7,188 nucleotides of DNA, from assembly GCA_014382685.1 (NCBI GenBank), contig JACNJG010000055.1, positions 1 to 7,188 on the forward strand. The letters are read 5' to 3'. Shown here one piece after another: positions 1 through 7,186 of the stretch. The notes under the pieces were generated by a model, which did no database searches, had not been told where the DNA came from, and was given only the letters and a program-made list of their open reading frames with translations. A program made the position numbers and the translations under genes. The first letter of the stretch is position 1. Each line of letters begins with the position of its first letter. The DNA is from Candidatus Cloacimonadota bacterium. GTDB taxonomy: Bacteria > Cloacimonadota > Cloacimonadia > JGIOTU-2.

Positions 1-325
1 GTTGCAATTGACTTAACTGTAGGATTAAAATTAAAAGTTTTTCTAAAAGTAATTTCCCACGAAGATTTCTCTGCAAATCATTTATTCATACACTATTCAG
101 AGAATCTACGTCGAAATTTTGGGGGTATCCCTGTATTTTGTTATTATGAAATATTTTTCTGTCCTGCCACAATATAATGCGCTTCATCAGAATAATGATC
201 TAATTTCTATGCTTGGATTCCTCAACGGATAAACCGTCAGATATCGGAAAACTTGCGAATAAATAATACCGATTGGAAATTTTGTTCATCTAAAAAATGT
301 AAACTAAATCAAACAAAATTCATGC
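1..325. other. Upstream region without a confident gene
   Basis: No confidently assigned gene lies here. The + strand frame beginning at base 1 is open for 58 codons up to a TAA at 175-177. Because it is cut by the window edge it could be the C-terminal tail of an upstream gene, but its translation (F/Y/C-rich end, containing NFGGIPVFCYYEIFF) matches no family I recognise. A separate 28-codon ATG frame (146-232) is too short to support. The region also holds the inverted repeat at 59-111. I see no convincing sigma-70 promoter. The best arrangement near mfd is TTGTTC (282-287), a 17-base spacer and TAAATC (305-310), which is weak. A TTGACT at 8-13 has no good -10 partner. The mfd promoter presumably lies here, but I cannot place it. 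Confidence 0.6.
59..111. repeat. Imperfect inverted repeat (possible hairpin)
   Basis: The arms at 59-73 and 98-111 can pair: seven consecutive base pairs next to the loop (73-67 with 98-104), a bulged T at 66, three more pairs, one A/A mismatch (62/108), then three more pairs. The loop is 24 bases. No T-run follows, so it does not look like an intrinsic terminator. It lies about 215 bases upstream of mfd. It could be an operator, a 5' leader structure or the remnant of a palindromic element. If the left-edge reading frame is real, the repeat lies inside coding sequence. The pairing is directly visible; any function is unknown. Confidence 0.4.
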
Positions 326-3300
326 ATGTTTTATAAAAAATTAGAAACGTATCTCAAGCGCTCAAGCCAATTTTCGAGATTGCTTCAATTGGTAAACACG
401 GTACAGAAACTGCGTCTCTCCGGCTTGAACAGCTCTGCAAGAACTCTTGCACTTAGCCATGTTTTCAGCAATTCTGATAAATCCATATTGCTTGTTACTG
501 AAAATGACTCAATTGCACAACATGCCTGCGACGATCTCGAAGTGCTTTTGGGTAAAGAAAATATTTTTCATCTATCCGGGTACGAACTGCTTCCATACGA
601 ACCTTTCTCTCCAAGAAAAACAGTTCAACTCGAACGAAGCAATACACTTTCCGCAGCAGTTTCAGGAAAAACCGGCATTTATGTTGTCTCATTTAAAGAA
701 TTACTTCGAGCCATCAGTCAGCCGGAAATATACAAAAAACTTCTTCTCACTCTAAAAAAAGATAAAGAATACAATATAGACTCGATACTATCCCATCTTG
801 TTTCTGCCGGATACCAGAATACTTCACAGGTTACTCAAGCCGGTGAGATAAGTAAACGTGGCGGTATTCTTGATATTTTCTCACCCCAATATAAGAACCC
901 TCTCCGATTGGAATTTTGGGGTGATGAAATAACTTCGATCCGTGAATTCGATCTGTCATCCCAGCTCTCATTGAGAGAAGATCTAACTGAAATTACTGCA
1001 CAACCAATACGCGAACTTTCGCTGGAACATCTAAAAACAAATATTCCAGAACGCCTTCAGAATCGGATAGCTGAACATGCATTTTATGAGGGAATCGAAC
1101 ATGATATATCATTACTAGTTGAGGAGACATCCTCTTTTCTATCCTACTTTAACTTTGAAGATTGCATTATAGCTTTTAATGATGAAGAAAAATTCGCAGG
1201 TGCAGAAACGCATCTTTTTGAAGAAGTTCATGAGAATTATGAAAAAAAGATTTCACATGTGAATTCCGAATTTGTCCCTGAACCTTGTGCTCTTTTTAAA
1301 AAACAAACTGACCTTGATATGAAATACTTTCAAACACTTCATCTCACGCAAGCTGATATAAAAGCTGTAACTTCATATATAGAATTTTCCTGCAAAACCC
1401 AGATGAACTATAATAGCAAATTGTCCCTTCTTTCTGATGATATCGACCAACTTTTGGAAAAAAACTATTCTGTTTTCATCCAGTCTGATAATAAGAGCCA
1501 GAGCAACCGCATGCAGACAATGCTTTCTGATCATGAGGTAGATGTTCATTTTCACGTCGGCGTATTTCAGAAAGGTTTTATTCTTGAAGATGCTGCACTT
1601 GCAGTCTTTACAGATCATGAAATTTTTAATAGATACAGGCAGAAACGCAGATTCGCACATTTCAAAAAAGCAGAAGCGCTTTCGGATTACGAAGCTCTCA
1701 AGCCGGGTGATTATATCGTTCATATAGATTACGGTATTGGGATTTTCCAGGGTATTGAGAACATCTCAGTTCAGGAACGGAATATGGACTGTCTGCTGCT
1801 TTTGTATGCGGATAATGACAAGATCTATGTCCCGACAGACCAGCTTCAGCAGGTGGCAAAATTCGTCACCCAGGAAGGCATTATTCCTGAGCTTCACAAA
1901 CTGGATGGCACGCGATGGGAAACCACAAAGAAGAAGCTTAAGAAGGATGTTGAGAAAATTGCTGCCGACCTCCTCTATCTTTATGCTCAGAGAAAAATTG
2001 CTGCCGGCTATGCATTTTCCAGAGATACTGAATGGCAAAAGGATGTGGAATCTTCCTTCATCTACGAAGATACACCAGACCAGATAAAAGCTACTGAAGA
2101 TGTCAAAGCCGATATGGAGACTGCAATCCCGATGGAACGTCTCATTTGCGGTGATGTGGGATTTGGAAAAACTGAAGTGGCTGTCCGGGCTGCCTTTAAA
2201 ACCGTAATGGACAGCAAGCAGGTTGCCCTTCTTGTCCCAACTACCATTCTTGCAGAGCAGCATTATGTAACATTTTCAGAGCGATTGAAGGATTACCCGG
2301 TTCGGATAGAAATGTTAAGTAGATTCGTCATGCCAACAAAACAAAAAGTTATCATAGATAGGATCAAATACGGTGAAGCTGATATAATAATAGGTACACA
2401 CCGCCTGCTTTCAAAGGATGTTGAATTCAAAGAACTCGGGCTGATCATTATTGATGAAGAACAGCAATTCGGGGTTCGGCATAAAGAGAGATTGAAAGCC
2501 CTCAAGCATAATGTGGATGTACTCATGCTGTCTGCCACACCGATACCGAGAACTCTGAACATGGCGCTCACCGGCGTGAAAGACATGACTATCATGAACA
2601 CACCTCCGGAAAATCGGCTTCCTGTACGAACCGCTGTGATCGAATATAATGAAGATATGATCATCGCTTCAATACGCAGGGAAATCGACAGGCAGGGACA
2701 GGTCTTCTTTCTTCATAATAGAGTAGAAACTATATATGGTATGGAAGAAAAACTGAGTGCACTTATAAAGGACGTGAGCTTCCGGGTCGCTCATGCACAG
2801 ATGTCTGCAAGGGAACTCGAACAGGTCATGATGGACTTTTATCATCACGAATTTGATGTTCTTGTTTGTACGACAATTATTGAATCCGGTATTGATATTC
2901 CGAATGTAAATACGATAATCATAAACCGGGCTGACAAATTCGGACTTGCACAGCTTTATCAATTACGCGGTCGGGTCGGGCGATCCGATCATCAAGCATA
3001 CGCTTATCTCATCGTACCCAAAAAGATAACCAAAACTGCTTATGAGCGACTAAGAACGATTGAACAACATGAGGCACTCGGTTCGGGATTACATATTGCC
3101 ATGCGTGATCTTGAGATACGTGGTGCGGGAAATATTCTCGGTAAAAAACAACATGGCATCATGAACACGATCGGTATGAACTTCTACAACCAACTTTTGA
3201 AACGAGCCATCGATAAGATCAAACAAGGTGAGGATAGGGATATTTTTGAAGTGGAGCGATATCACACAAAAATACAATGCGAAATACCTTTTTCCTTGCC

Positions 3301-3712
3301 TGAAACTTATATTGAGGATGATTCAATCCGACTGGATTTTTACAAACGTCTAAACAATGCTGAAGATGAAGCCGAATTTCAGTCTTTACAGGAAGAGATG
3401 CGTGACCGCTTTGGTCCGCTCCCGCAGGTTGCAGAATATGTTTTCCAATACTATCATGTGTCCTACTGGCTGGCAAAGATTTCCATCTCCTCGGTCTTTA
3501 TCGGAAAAAGAAAGATAACGGTAGAAGTTGATTCCACACTGCTTACTAAAAACAGGATCGAGGAGATCATGAAAAATATTCCACATGAAGTCCAATTCAG
3601 CATGACCAAAGGAGCAAAAATCATAGTTAAGCTGTCCCACGATAAAATTGACAGCTTCAAGGCGAACTTTGACGTTTGTGTTCAAATAATTAAAATATTA
3701 GGTAAGAAATAA
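326..3712 (+). CDS. mfd: Transcription-repair coupling factor Mfd
   Basis: Mfd is a cytoplasmic DNA translocase that binds RNA polymerase stalled at lesions, pushes it off using ATP, and recruits UvrA to start nucleotide excision repair. The 1128 residues match the usual family length. Domains in order: a UvrB-like module (about 1-330) with YELLPYEPFSP at 86-96, a Walker-A-like loop that has lost its GK (33-47), as is usual for Mfd, and a UvrA-binding-type segment with R178, D183 and F185; a divergent linker; the RNA-polymerase interaction domain (about 450-530, starting LKPGDYIVHIDYGIG); a RecG-like helicase core with Walker A GDVGFGKTE (609-617), DEEQ box (710-713), SATPIPRT (736-743) and QLYQLRGRVGR (876-886); the translocation motif DLEIRGAGNILG (928-939); and a C-terminal TRCF domain (about 970-1128) beginning near IPFSLPETYI. 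All key ATPase motifs are intact. The ATG at 326 is chosen although no Shine-Dalgarno precedes it; another ATG at 322 opens only a four-codon frame (stop 334-336). Codons in the 5' half look more AT-rich than those in the helicase half. Confidence 0.97.
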   Translation: MFYKKLETYLKRSSQFSRLLQLVNTVQKLRLSGLNSSARTLALSHVFSNSDKSILLVTENDSIAQHACDDLEVLLGKENIFHLSGYELLPYEPFSPRKTVQLERSNTLSAAVSGKTGIYVVSFKELLRAISQPEIYKKLLLTLKKDKEYNIDSILSHLVSAGYQNTSQVTQAGEISKRGGILDIFSPQYKNPLRLEFWGDEITSIREFDLSSQLSLREDLTEITAQPIRELSLEHLKTNIPERLQNRIAEHAFYEGIEHDISLLVEETSSFLSYFNFEDCIIAFNDEEKFAGAETHLFEEVHENYEKKISHVNSEFVPEPCALFKKQTDLDMKYFQTLHLTQADIKAVTSYIEFSCKTQMNYNSKLSLLSDDIDQLLEKNYSVFIQSDNKSQSNRMQTMLSDHEVDVHFHVGVFQKGFILEDAALAVFTDHEIFNRYRQKRRFAHFKKAEALSDYEALKPGDYIVHIDYGIGIFQGIENISVQERNMDCLLLLYADNDKIYVPTDQLQQVAKFVTQEGIIPELHKLDGTRWETTKKKLKKDVEKIAADLLYLYAQRKIAAGYAFSRDTEWQKDVESSFIYEDTPDQIKATEDVKADMETAIPMERLICGDVGFGKTEVAVRAAFKTVMDSKQVALLVPTTILAEQHYVTFSERLKDYPVRIEMLSRFVMPTKQKVIIDRIKYGEADIIIGTHRLLSKDVEFKELGLIIIDEEQQFGVRHKERLKALKHNVDVLMLSATPIPRTLNMALTGVKDMTIMNTPPENRLPVRTAVIEYNEDMIIASIRREIDRQGQVFFLHNRVETIYGMEEKLSALIKDVSFRVAHAQMSARELEQVMMDFYHHEFDVLVCTTIIESGIDIPNVNTIIINRADKFGLAQLYQLRGRVGRSDHQAYAYLIVPKKITKTAYERLRTIEQHEALGSGLHIAMRDLEIRGAGNILGKKQHGIMNTIGMNFYNQLLKRAIDKIKQGEDRDIFEVERYHTKIQCEIPFSLPETYIEDDSIRLDFYKRLNNAEDEAEFQSLQEEMRDRFGPLPQVAEYVFQYYHVSYWLAKISISSVFIGKRKITVEVDSTLLTKNRIEEIMKNIPHEVQFSMTKGAKIIVKLSHDKIDSFKANFDVCVQIIKILGKK

Positions 3713-3738
3713 CCTGATCAAATATAAGAAGGATCTAC

Positions 3739-5082
3739 ATGAAAAAATCTACAAAAATTATTCTCATAATCATCGTCATCGTTGCTGCTGCGCTGATCAT
3801 CATTAACAATTTCGTGCGAAAAGATACAGATGTACTCTTTGCAAAAGTAAATGATAATGAAATTTTTCTTTCTGACATTGAAAATACCGCTGCCATGTAT
3901 GGTTTGCAGGTCACTCAGGAAGACGTAGGTCTCATCCTCGACCAGCTTATCAATAATGAAATTGCGAAAATCTACGCACAGAATACAGGAATGGTTAATG
4001 AGCCGGGCTTCAATAAAGATTTTGAATGGCAAAAGAACGAGATGCGGAAGGAACTGCTCATTAACAATATGCTCGAGGATATTGTAAAAACTCAAACCAC
4101 TCTCTCCGATGAAGAACTTCTGGAATATATAGAGATGAATCCTTTTGTAAAGATCAGGACGATCTTCATCCCTGTTAAGGATGATAGTGCAAAAGCGGAA
4201 AAAGAGATTTACGAAGCTTATGGAAAACTTGAGAAGGGATCTGATTTTGAGAGACTGCAAAAAAAATATACGGACAAAGCGTATCGTACTCCAAATAATA
4301 AAGCTGAATTGATCAAGCTGGAAGTCCTGCGGAACATTTTGCCCTATGACAGCAACCTTCCGGAGATCGATGCATTTACGCAGCCAGTGCTTACAAAATT
4401 CGGATATTACATTATCAAACGCTATGATGATCCTACTCTTGATGAGATAAAAGAGGAAGTGGGCACAACAATTCAAAACGAAAAAGAGGGCTCCTATCTT
4501 AATGATTATCTTGAATCTTTTAAAAAAGATATCATCATCAATGATACGAATCTGGAGAAGGGTCTTGCTTCTCAAAATAATGCCAATAATGATCTTGTTG
4601 TCGCAACAAAAGCAAACATGAAGCTTCTTTACGGAACGCTAAAAAAATACTATGATTTCTTCCTCACCGCAGAGCAGAGACAAAATCTGGATTATCTCGA
4701 TTACAAGGATATATCAAAACAAATCGCTCTGCAGGAATTCCTACATAGAACCGCCCTTGATGACAATTATGAATCATCTATGAATTTCATCTCCCAATGG
4801 GAAGCCCAGTCACAGGAGTTCGACAAAAATCGGGGCGACTATATTGTCCAGCAGATGTATAAGGATGTGATCAGTCCTGCAATTCAGGTGAGCGAAGATG
4901 ATATTCTGAATTACTATGAGGCACATAAAAGTGAATTTATTATAGACGGCGTTCAGCAGCCGATCTCTGAAGTTCATTACGATATCAGTCTTGAACTGAC
5001 GAATAAAAAGTACCAGGATTGGTTCACAAATGTTATCAATGAATATAACATAACAGTTGAAAAATATGAAGAAAATTTGTAA
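3739..5082 (+). CDS. Membrane-anchored SurA/PpiD-like foldase
   Basis: This is a 447-residue protein with an N-terminal hydrophobic helix (about residues 6-23, after KK and before NNFVRK) that lacks an obvious cleavage site. It therefore probably faces the periplasm while anchored in the inner membrane, as PpiD does. Residues 31-130 form a SurA-N-type chaperone domain. Residues 137-230 occupy the parvulin position, with weak family traits: IRTIFIPV in place of the RHILV strand, SDFERLQKKYTDK, and PVLTKFGYYIIKR. The catalytic histidines are absent (R139 and T141 lie around the first position, Y224 at the second) and the GGDLG loop is missing, so isomerase activity is doubtful. Residues 285-400 look like a second chaperone half ending SEDDILNYYEAHKSEF, followed almost directly by a closing helix (408-441) with no second parvulin. 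An AAGGA at 3729-3733 lies five bases before the ATG. The gene starts 26 bases after mfd with no terminator between, and its end overlaps the next gene. A general parvulin-family name is safe; a specific gene name is not. Confidence 0.8.
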   Translation: MKKSTKIILIIIVIVAAALIIINNFVRKDTDVLFAKVNDNEIFLSDIENTAAMYGLQVTQEDVGLILDQLINNEIAKIYAQNTGMVNEPGFNKDFEWQKNEMRKELLINNMLEDIVKTQTTLSDEELLEYIEMNPFVKIRTIFIPVKDDSAKAEKEIYEAYGKLEKGSDFERLQKKYTDKAYRTPNNKAELIKLEVLRNILPYDSNLPEIDAFTQPVLTKFGYYIIKRYDDPTLDEIKEEVGTTIQNEKEGSYLNDYLESFKKDIIINDTNLEKGLASQNNANNDLVVATKANMKLLYGTLKKYYDFFLTAEQRQNLDYLDYKDISKQIALQEFLHRTALDDNYESSMNFISQWEAQSQEFDKNRGDYIVQQMYKDVISPAIQVSEDDILNYYEAHKSEFIIDGVQQPISEVHYDISLELTNKKYQDWFTNVINEYNITVEKYEENL

Positions 5083-5857
5083 TCTTTTACTGTGCCTAAT
5101 TCTTATATTATTGATCCTCCAGTGCAATAAAGAGGAGAATAAGAAGGGCATTGTCGTTGCTGAAGTGAACAAGGAGAAACTCTATGAGCACGAATTCCGC
5201 TCACTTTTCACAGAAGAAGAATGGCTCAAAGCTACTCCCGAAGAAAAGAACAAGATAATCAATGACTGGATTGAGATAACCCTTCTTGCTCAGGAAGCAG
5301 AGAAGCTCGGTCTGGACAAAAAACCCGAAGTTAAATTCAATATCAAATATGCAAAAAGAACACTTCTTGCGAATGAGATCCTTGCATATAAGCTCAAGGA
5401 TATTTTTGTGTCTCGCGATGAAGTTCTAGATTACTATAATCTACATAGAAATGATTTTTTGAAAGAAAAAACATTATACAAGATACAGCAATTCATTGTG
5501 CCAAACTGGGCTATCGCCGATTCATCAATCAAACTTTTTCATGAAGGCGAAGCGTTCTACACAGTTGCAAAAAATACCGGCTCCAATTATCTTGTGAGAA
5601 CTATCACAAAGAATGAAGTCACACCCGCATTCTGGGATTTCGTTTCCGGTATGAAGAAGTGGCACATTCGTATTATTGATGACGAAGCAAAGCTTAAGGT
5701 CGTGCAACTCCTTGATATTCAAAAAGAAGAATCCCCTATACCCTTCCAGGAATTAAGCGACTCCCTTCTTATTGAGCTTCTGGAGATCAAGCGGGAAAAT
5801 TTTTTGACTAACGCCCTAGATAGTCTGGAAATCAGTTACAAAGTTAAAATTTATTAG
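5066..5857 (+). CDS. SurA-like putative lipoprotein, degenerate parvulin
   Basis: From the ATG at 5066 this gives 263 residues. The first 19 are a classic hydrophobic signal with a KK start, and Cys20 is followed by NKEENKK, which suggests a lipoprotein. The lipobox is unusual (LILQC, with Gln at -1 where Gly, Ala or Ser is normal), so lipidation is an inference. After a charged spacer, IVVAEVNKEKLYEHEF (29-44) and the helices to about 133 (ending SRDEVLDYYNLHRNDF) resemble the SurA/PrsA N-terminal chaperone domain. Residues 137-218 sit where the parvulin domain belongs but show no catalytic His, no GGDLG and no FGYH motif. The closing helix (226-263) fits the usual C-terminal segment. A TTG at 5057 would add three residues, but ATG is preferred because it gives a normal signal start. 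The start overlaps the previous gene by 17 bases and there is no good Shine-Dalgarno, so translation is probably coupled. Likely role: envelope chaperone or holdase without isomerase activity. Confidence 0.75.
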   Translation: MKKICNLLLCLILILLILQCNKEENKKGIVVAEVNKEKLYEHEFRSLFTEEEWLKATPEEKNKIINDWIEITLLAQEAEKLGLDKKPEVKFNIKYAKRTLLANEILAYKLKDIFVSRDEVLDYYNLHRNDFLKEKTLYKIQQFIVPNWAIADSSIKLFHEGEAFYTVAKNTGSNYLVRTITKNEVTPAFWDFVSGMKKWHIRIIDDEAKLKVVQLLDIQKEESPIPFQELSDSLLIELLEIKRENFLTNALDSLEISYKVKIY

Positions 5858-5864
5858 GAATAAC

Positions 5865-7133
5865 ATGAAATTATTACAAACCCTCTTATTTATCATTATC
5901 TTGGCTGTTGGCAGTATGCTTCATGCAGATGAAGTGGACGGCATTGCTGCGATAGTCGGCGATCAGATCATTCTCAAATCGGAGATTGAAACCAATTATG
6001 AAGAATTGAAAGCATCTGCTGCACTTGGTGAAAATATTACAAGAGAAGACATTCTCATATTACTTATTGAAGAAAAACTCATCATAGAGAAAGCAGAACG
6101 TGATGATATTACTGCATCGGAAGGTGAGATTCAAATGCAACTCGAGCGTGTCATGAAAAATATCATTTCGCAGTTTCCCACCTATCAGGATTTCCTGAAA
6201 GTACTTCAAAACGAAGGACTAACTGTAGATGGATTAAAAGAACGTTATAGAAGCCAGATCGCCAAACAGGTTGTGCGTGATAAATTGCTTCAGCAGGCAG
6301 TTTTTTCGAAGATCGATGTGTCCGAATACGAAAAGAGAAATTATTATGAAACTAATTTAGATAGTTTCCCTGATCGGCCCAAAATGGTAAAGATCGCAGA
6401 AATAGCTATAAAACCGGCTATGGGTAGTGAGAGTCTCGATCAAGCATTACGGGAGATAGAAGATATTCAGGATGAACTAAATAAAGGTGCTGATTTTGAA
6501 ACCCTTGCACAAACGTATTCTGACTGCCCCTCTGCTGCACAAGGCGGTGATCTCGGTTATTTTTCTCGAGGACAAATGGTTCCGGAATTTGAGGAAACTG
6601 CCTTTGAACTGGAGATCGGTGAAGTCAGCGAACCTGTACTTACCGAGTTTGGCTACCATCTAATCAGAATTGATGACAAACGTGATGGTGAGGTCAAAGC
6701 ACGTCATATTCTCGTAGAAGCAGCAATGTCGGACAGCGATAAAGAAAAGATCACTCAACTTATAGATGAAGTATATCAAAAACTGCAAGATGGCGCTGAT
6801 TTCATGGAGTGTGCAATAGAGTATTCAACTCCTACAGAGGAAACTGGTGAAGAAGTTGTTATTGATGAATATCCTGTCGATCAAATGGCTCAAATACCAC
6901 AGATCGGCACATACATAAACGATCTTGAAGAAGGCGAATTTACGGAAGCTCTTGAAATTGATGATACTTATTATATCTTTAAAAATATTGGATACGCAGA
7001 ACCTCGTCCTTATACATATGATGAAATCACTCCGCAGTTAGAGCAGATCGTGTATCAGCAAAAACAGCAAAAAGCGATCGATGAATGGATAGAAAAGTTG
7101 AAATCTGAGATATATGTTAAAGTGATTGAGTAG
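5865..7133 (+). CDS. surA: Periplasmic chaperone SurA, two parvulin domains
   Basis: This is a 422-residue exported protein, close to the usual SurA length of about 430. A signal peptide (residues 1-21, cleavage likely after MLHA) precedes DEVDGIAAIVGDQIILKSEI, the typical SurA opening. The N-terminal chaperone domain runs to about 165. Parvulin domain 1 (about 173-270) has the family signature YSDCPSAAQGGDLGYFSRGQ (218-237) then MVPEF (238-242), and EFGYHLIRI (261-269). Cys221, Met238, Phe242 and His265 are kept, but the first-strand His is Glu179 (KIAEIAI). Parvulin domain 2 (about 276-376) keeps His281 in ARHILVE but lacks the GGDLG loop, and the last His is Tyr370. The closing helix is about 385-421. 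In E. coli, SurA escorts outer-membrane proteins across the periplasm; the same role is inferred here. The start is supported by AGGA at 5856-5859, five bases before the ATG and overlapping the stop of the preceding gene (7-base gap). The family call is firm; orthology to E. coli surA rather than a general PpiC-type protein is less certain. Confidence 0.85.
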   Translation: MKLLQTLLFIIILAVGSMLHADEVDGIAAIVGDQIILKSEIETNYEELKASAALGENITREDILILLIEEKLIIEKAERDDITASEGEIQMQLERVMKNIISQFPTYQDFLKVLQNEGLTVDGLKERYRSQIAKQVVRDKLLQQAVFSKIDVSEYEKRNYYETNLDSFPDRPKMVKIAEIAIKPAMGSESLDQALREIEDIQDELNKGADFETLAQTYSDCPSAAQGGDLGYFSRGQMVPEFEETAFELEIGEVSEPVLTEFGYHLIRIDDKRDGEVKARHILVEAAMSDSDKEKITQLIDEVYQKLQDGADFMECAIEYSTPTEETGEEVVIDEYPVDQMAQIPQIGTYINDLEEGEFTEALEIDDTYYIFKNIGYAEPRPYTYDEITPQLEQIVYQQKQQKAIDEWIEKLKSEIYVKVIE

Positions 7134-7158
7134 TTATTATAATTATTTGTATAACACC

Positions 7159-7186
7159 GAAGGTTCGATTTGCCAATCGAACCTTC
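7159..7186 (+). terminator. Intrinsic terminator after the surA-like gene
   Basis: The arms 7159-7170 (GAAGGTTCGATT) and 7175-7186 (AATCGAACCTTC) are perfectly complementary over 12 base pairs around a four-base TGCC loop, starting 25 bases after the surA-like stop codon. The two bases left in the window after the stem are both T, consistent with the start of a U-tract that the window cuts off. No A-run precedes the left arm, so it probably acts only on + strand transcription. It marks the probable end of the four-gene unit. Confidence 0.85.

Larger units (their letters stand above)
326..7186 (+). other. Probable four-gene transcription unit (mfd to surA-like)
   Basis: The four genes share one strand with junctions of +26, -17 and +7 bases. 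No hairpin followed by a T-run is visible at any internal junction, while a strong terminator follows the last gene. The 17-base overlap and the Shine-Dalgarno that overlaps a stop codon suggest translational coupling among the three foldase genes. An internal promoter within the 3' part of mfd cannot be excluded by eye, so the foldase genes could also be expressed on their own. Co-transcription is an inference from spacing. Confidence 0.7.

Noticed and set aside
8..37. Promoter-like TTGACT followed by A/T-rich sequence
   Set aside because: No hexamer close to TATAAT lies 16-18 bases downstream (the nearest good match, TAAAAT at 26-31, is only 12 bases away), and the site is about 300 bases from mfd.
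146..232. 28-codon ATG frame upstream of mfd
   Set aside because: It is very short, has no ribosome site or recognisable product, and overlaps the left-edge open frame.
113..284. Repeated GAAATTTTG (113-121 and 276-284)
   Set aside because: A nine-base A/T-rich match in AT-rich intergenic DNA is expected by chance; the flanks do not match.
33..372. Mfd lacking a functional Walker A in its N-terminal module, considered as damage
   Set aside because: The UvrB-like module of Mfd normally lacks ATPase motifs; only the helicase core needs them, and there they are intact.
1766..2263. 165-codon - strand frame inside mfd
   Set aside because: It lies opposite the RNA-polymerase-binding and helicase regions of mfd, whose motifs are unmistakable; the antisense product has no recognisable features.
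3718..4575. 285-codon open frame on the - strand opposite the membrane-anchored foldase gene
   Set aside because: Its codons are in register with those of the + strand gene, so it stays open simply because that gene avoids TTA, CTA and TCA codons here. Its translation is rich in F, I, C and H without domain motifs, and the + strand gene has clear family features.
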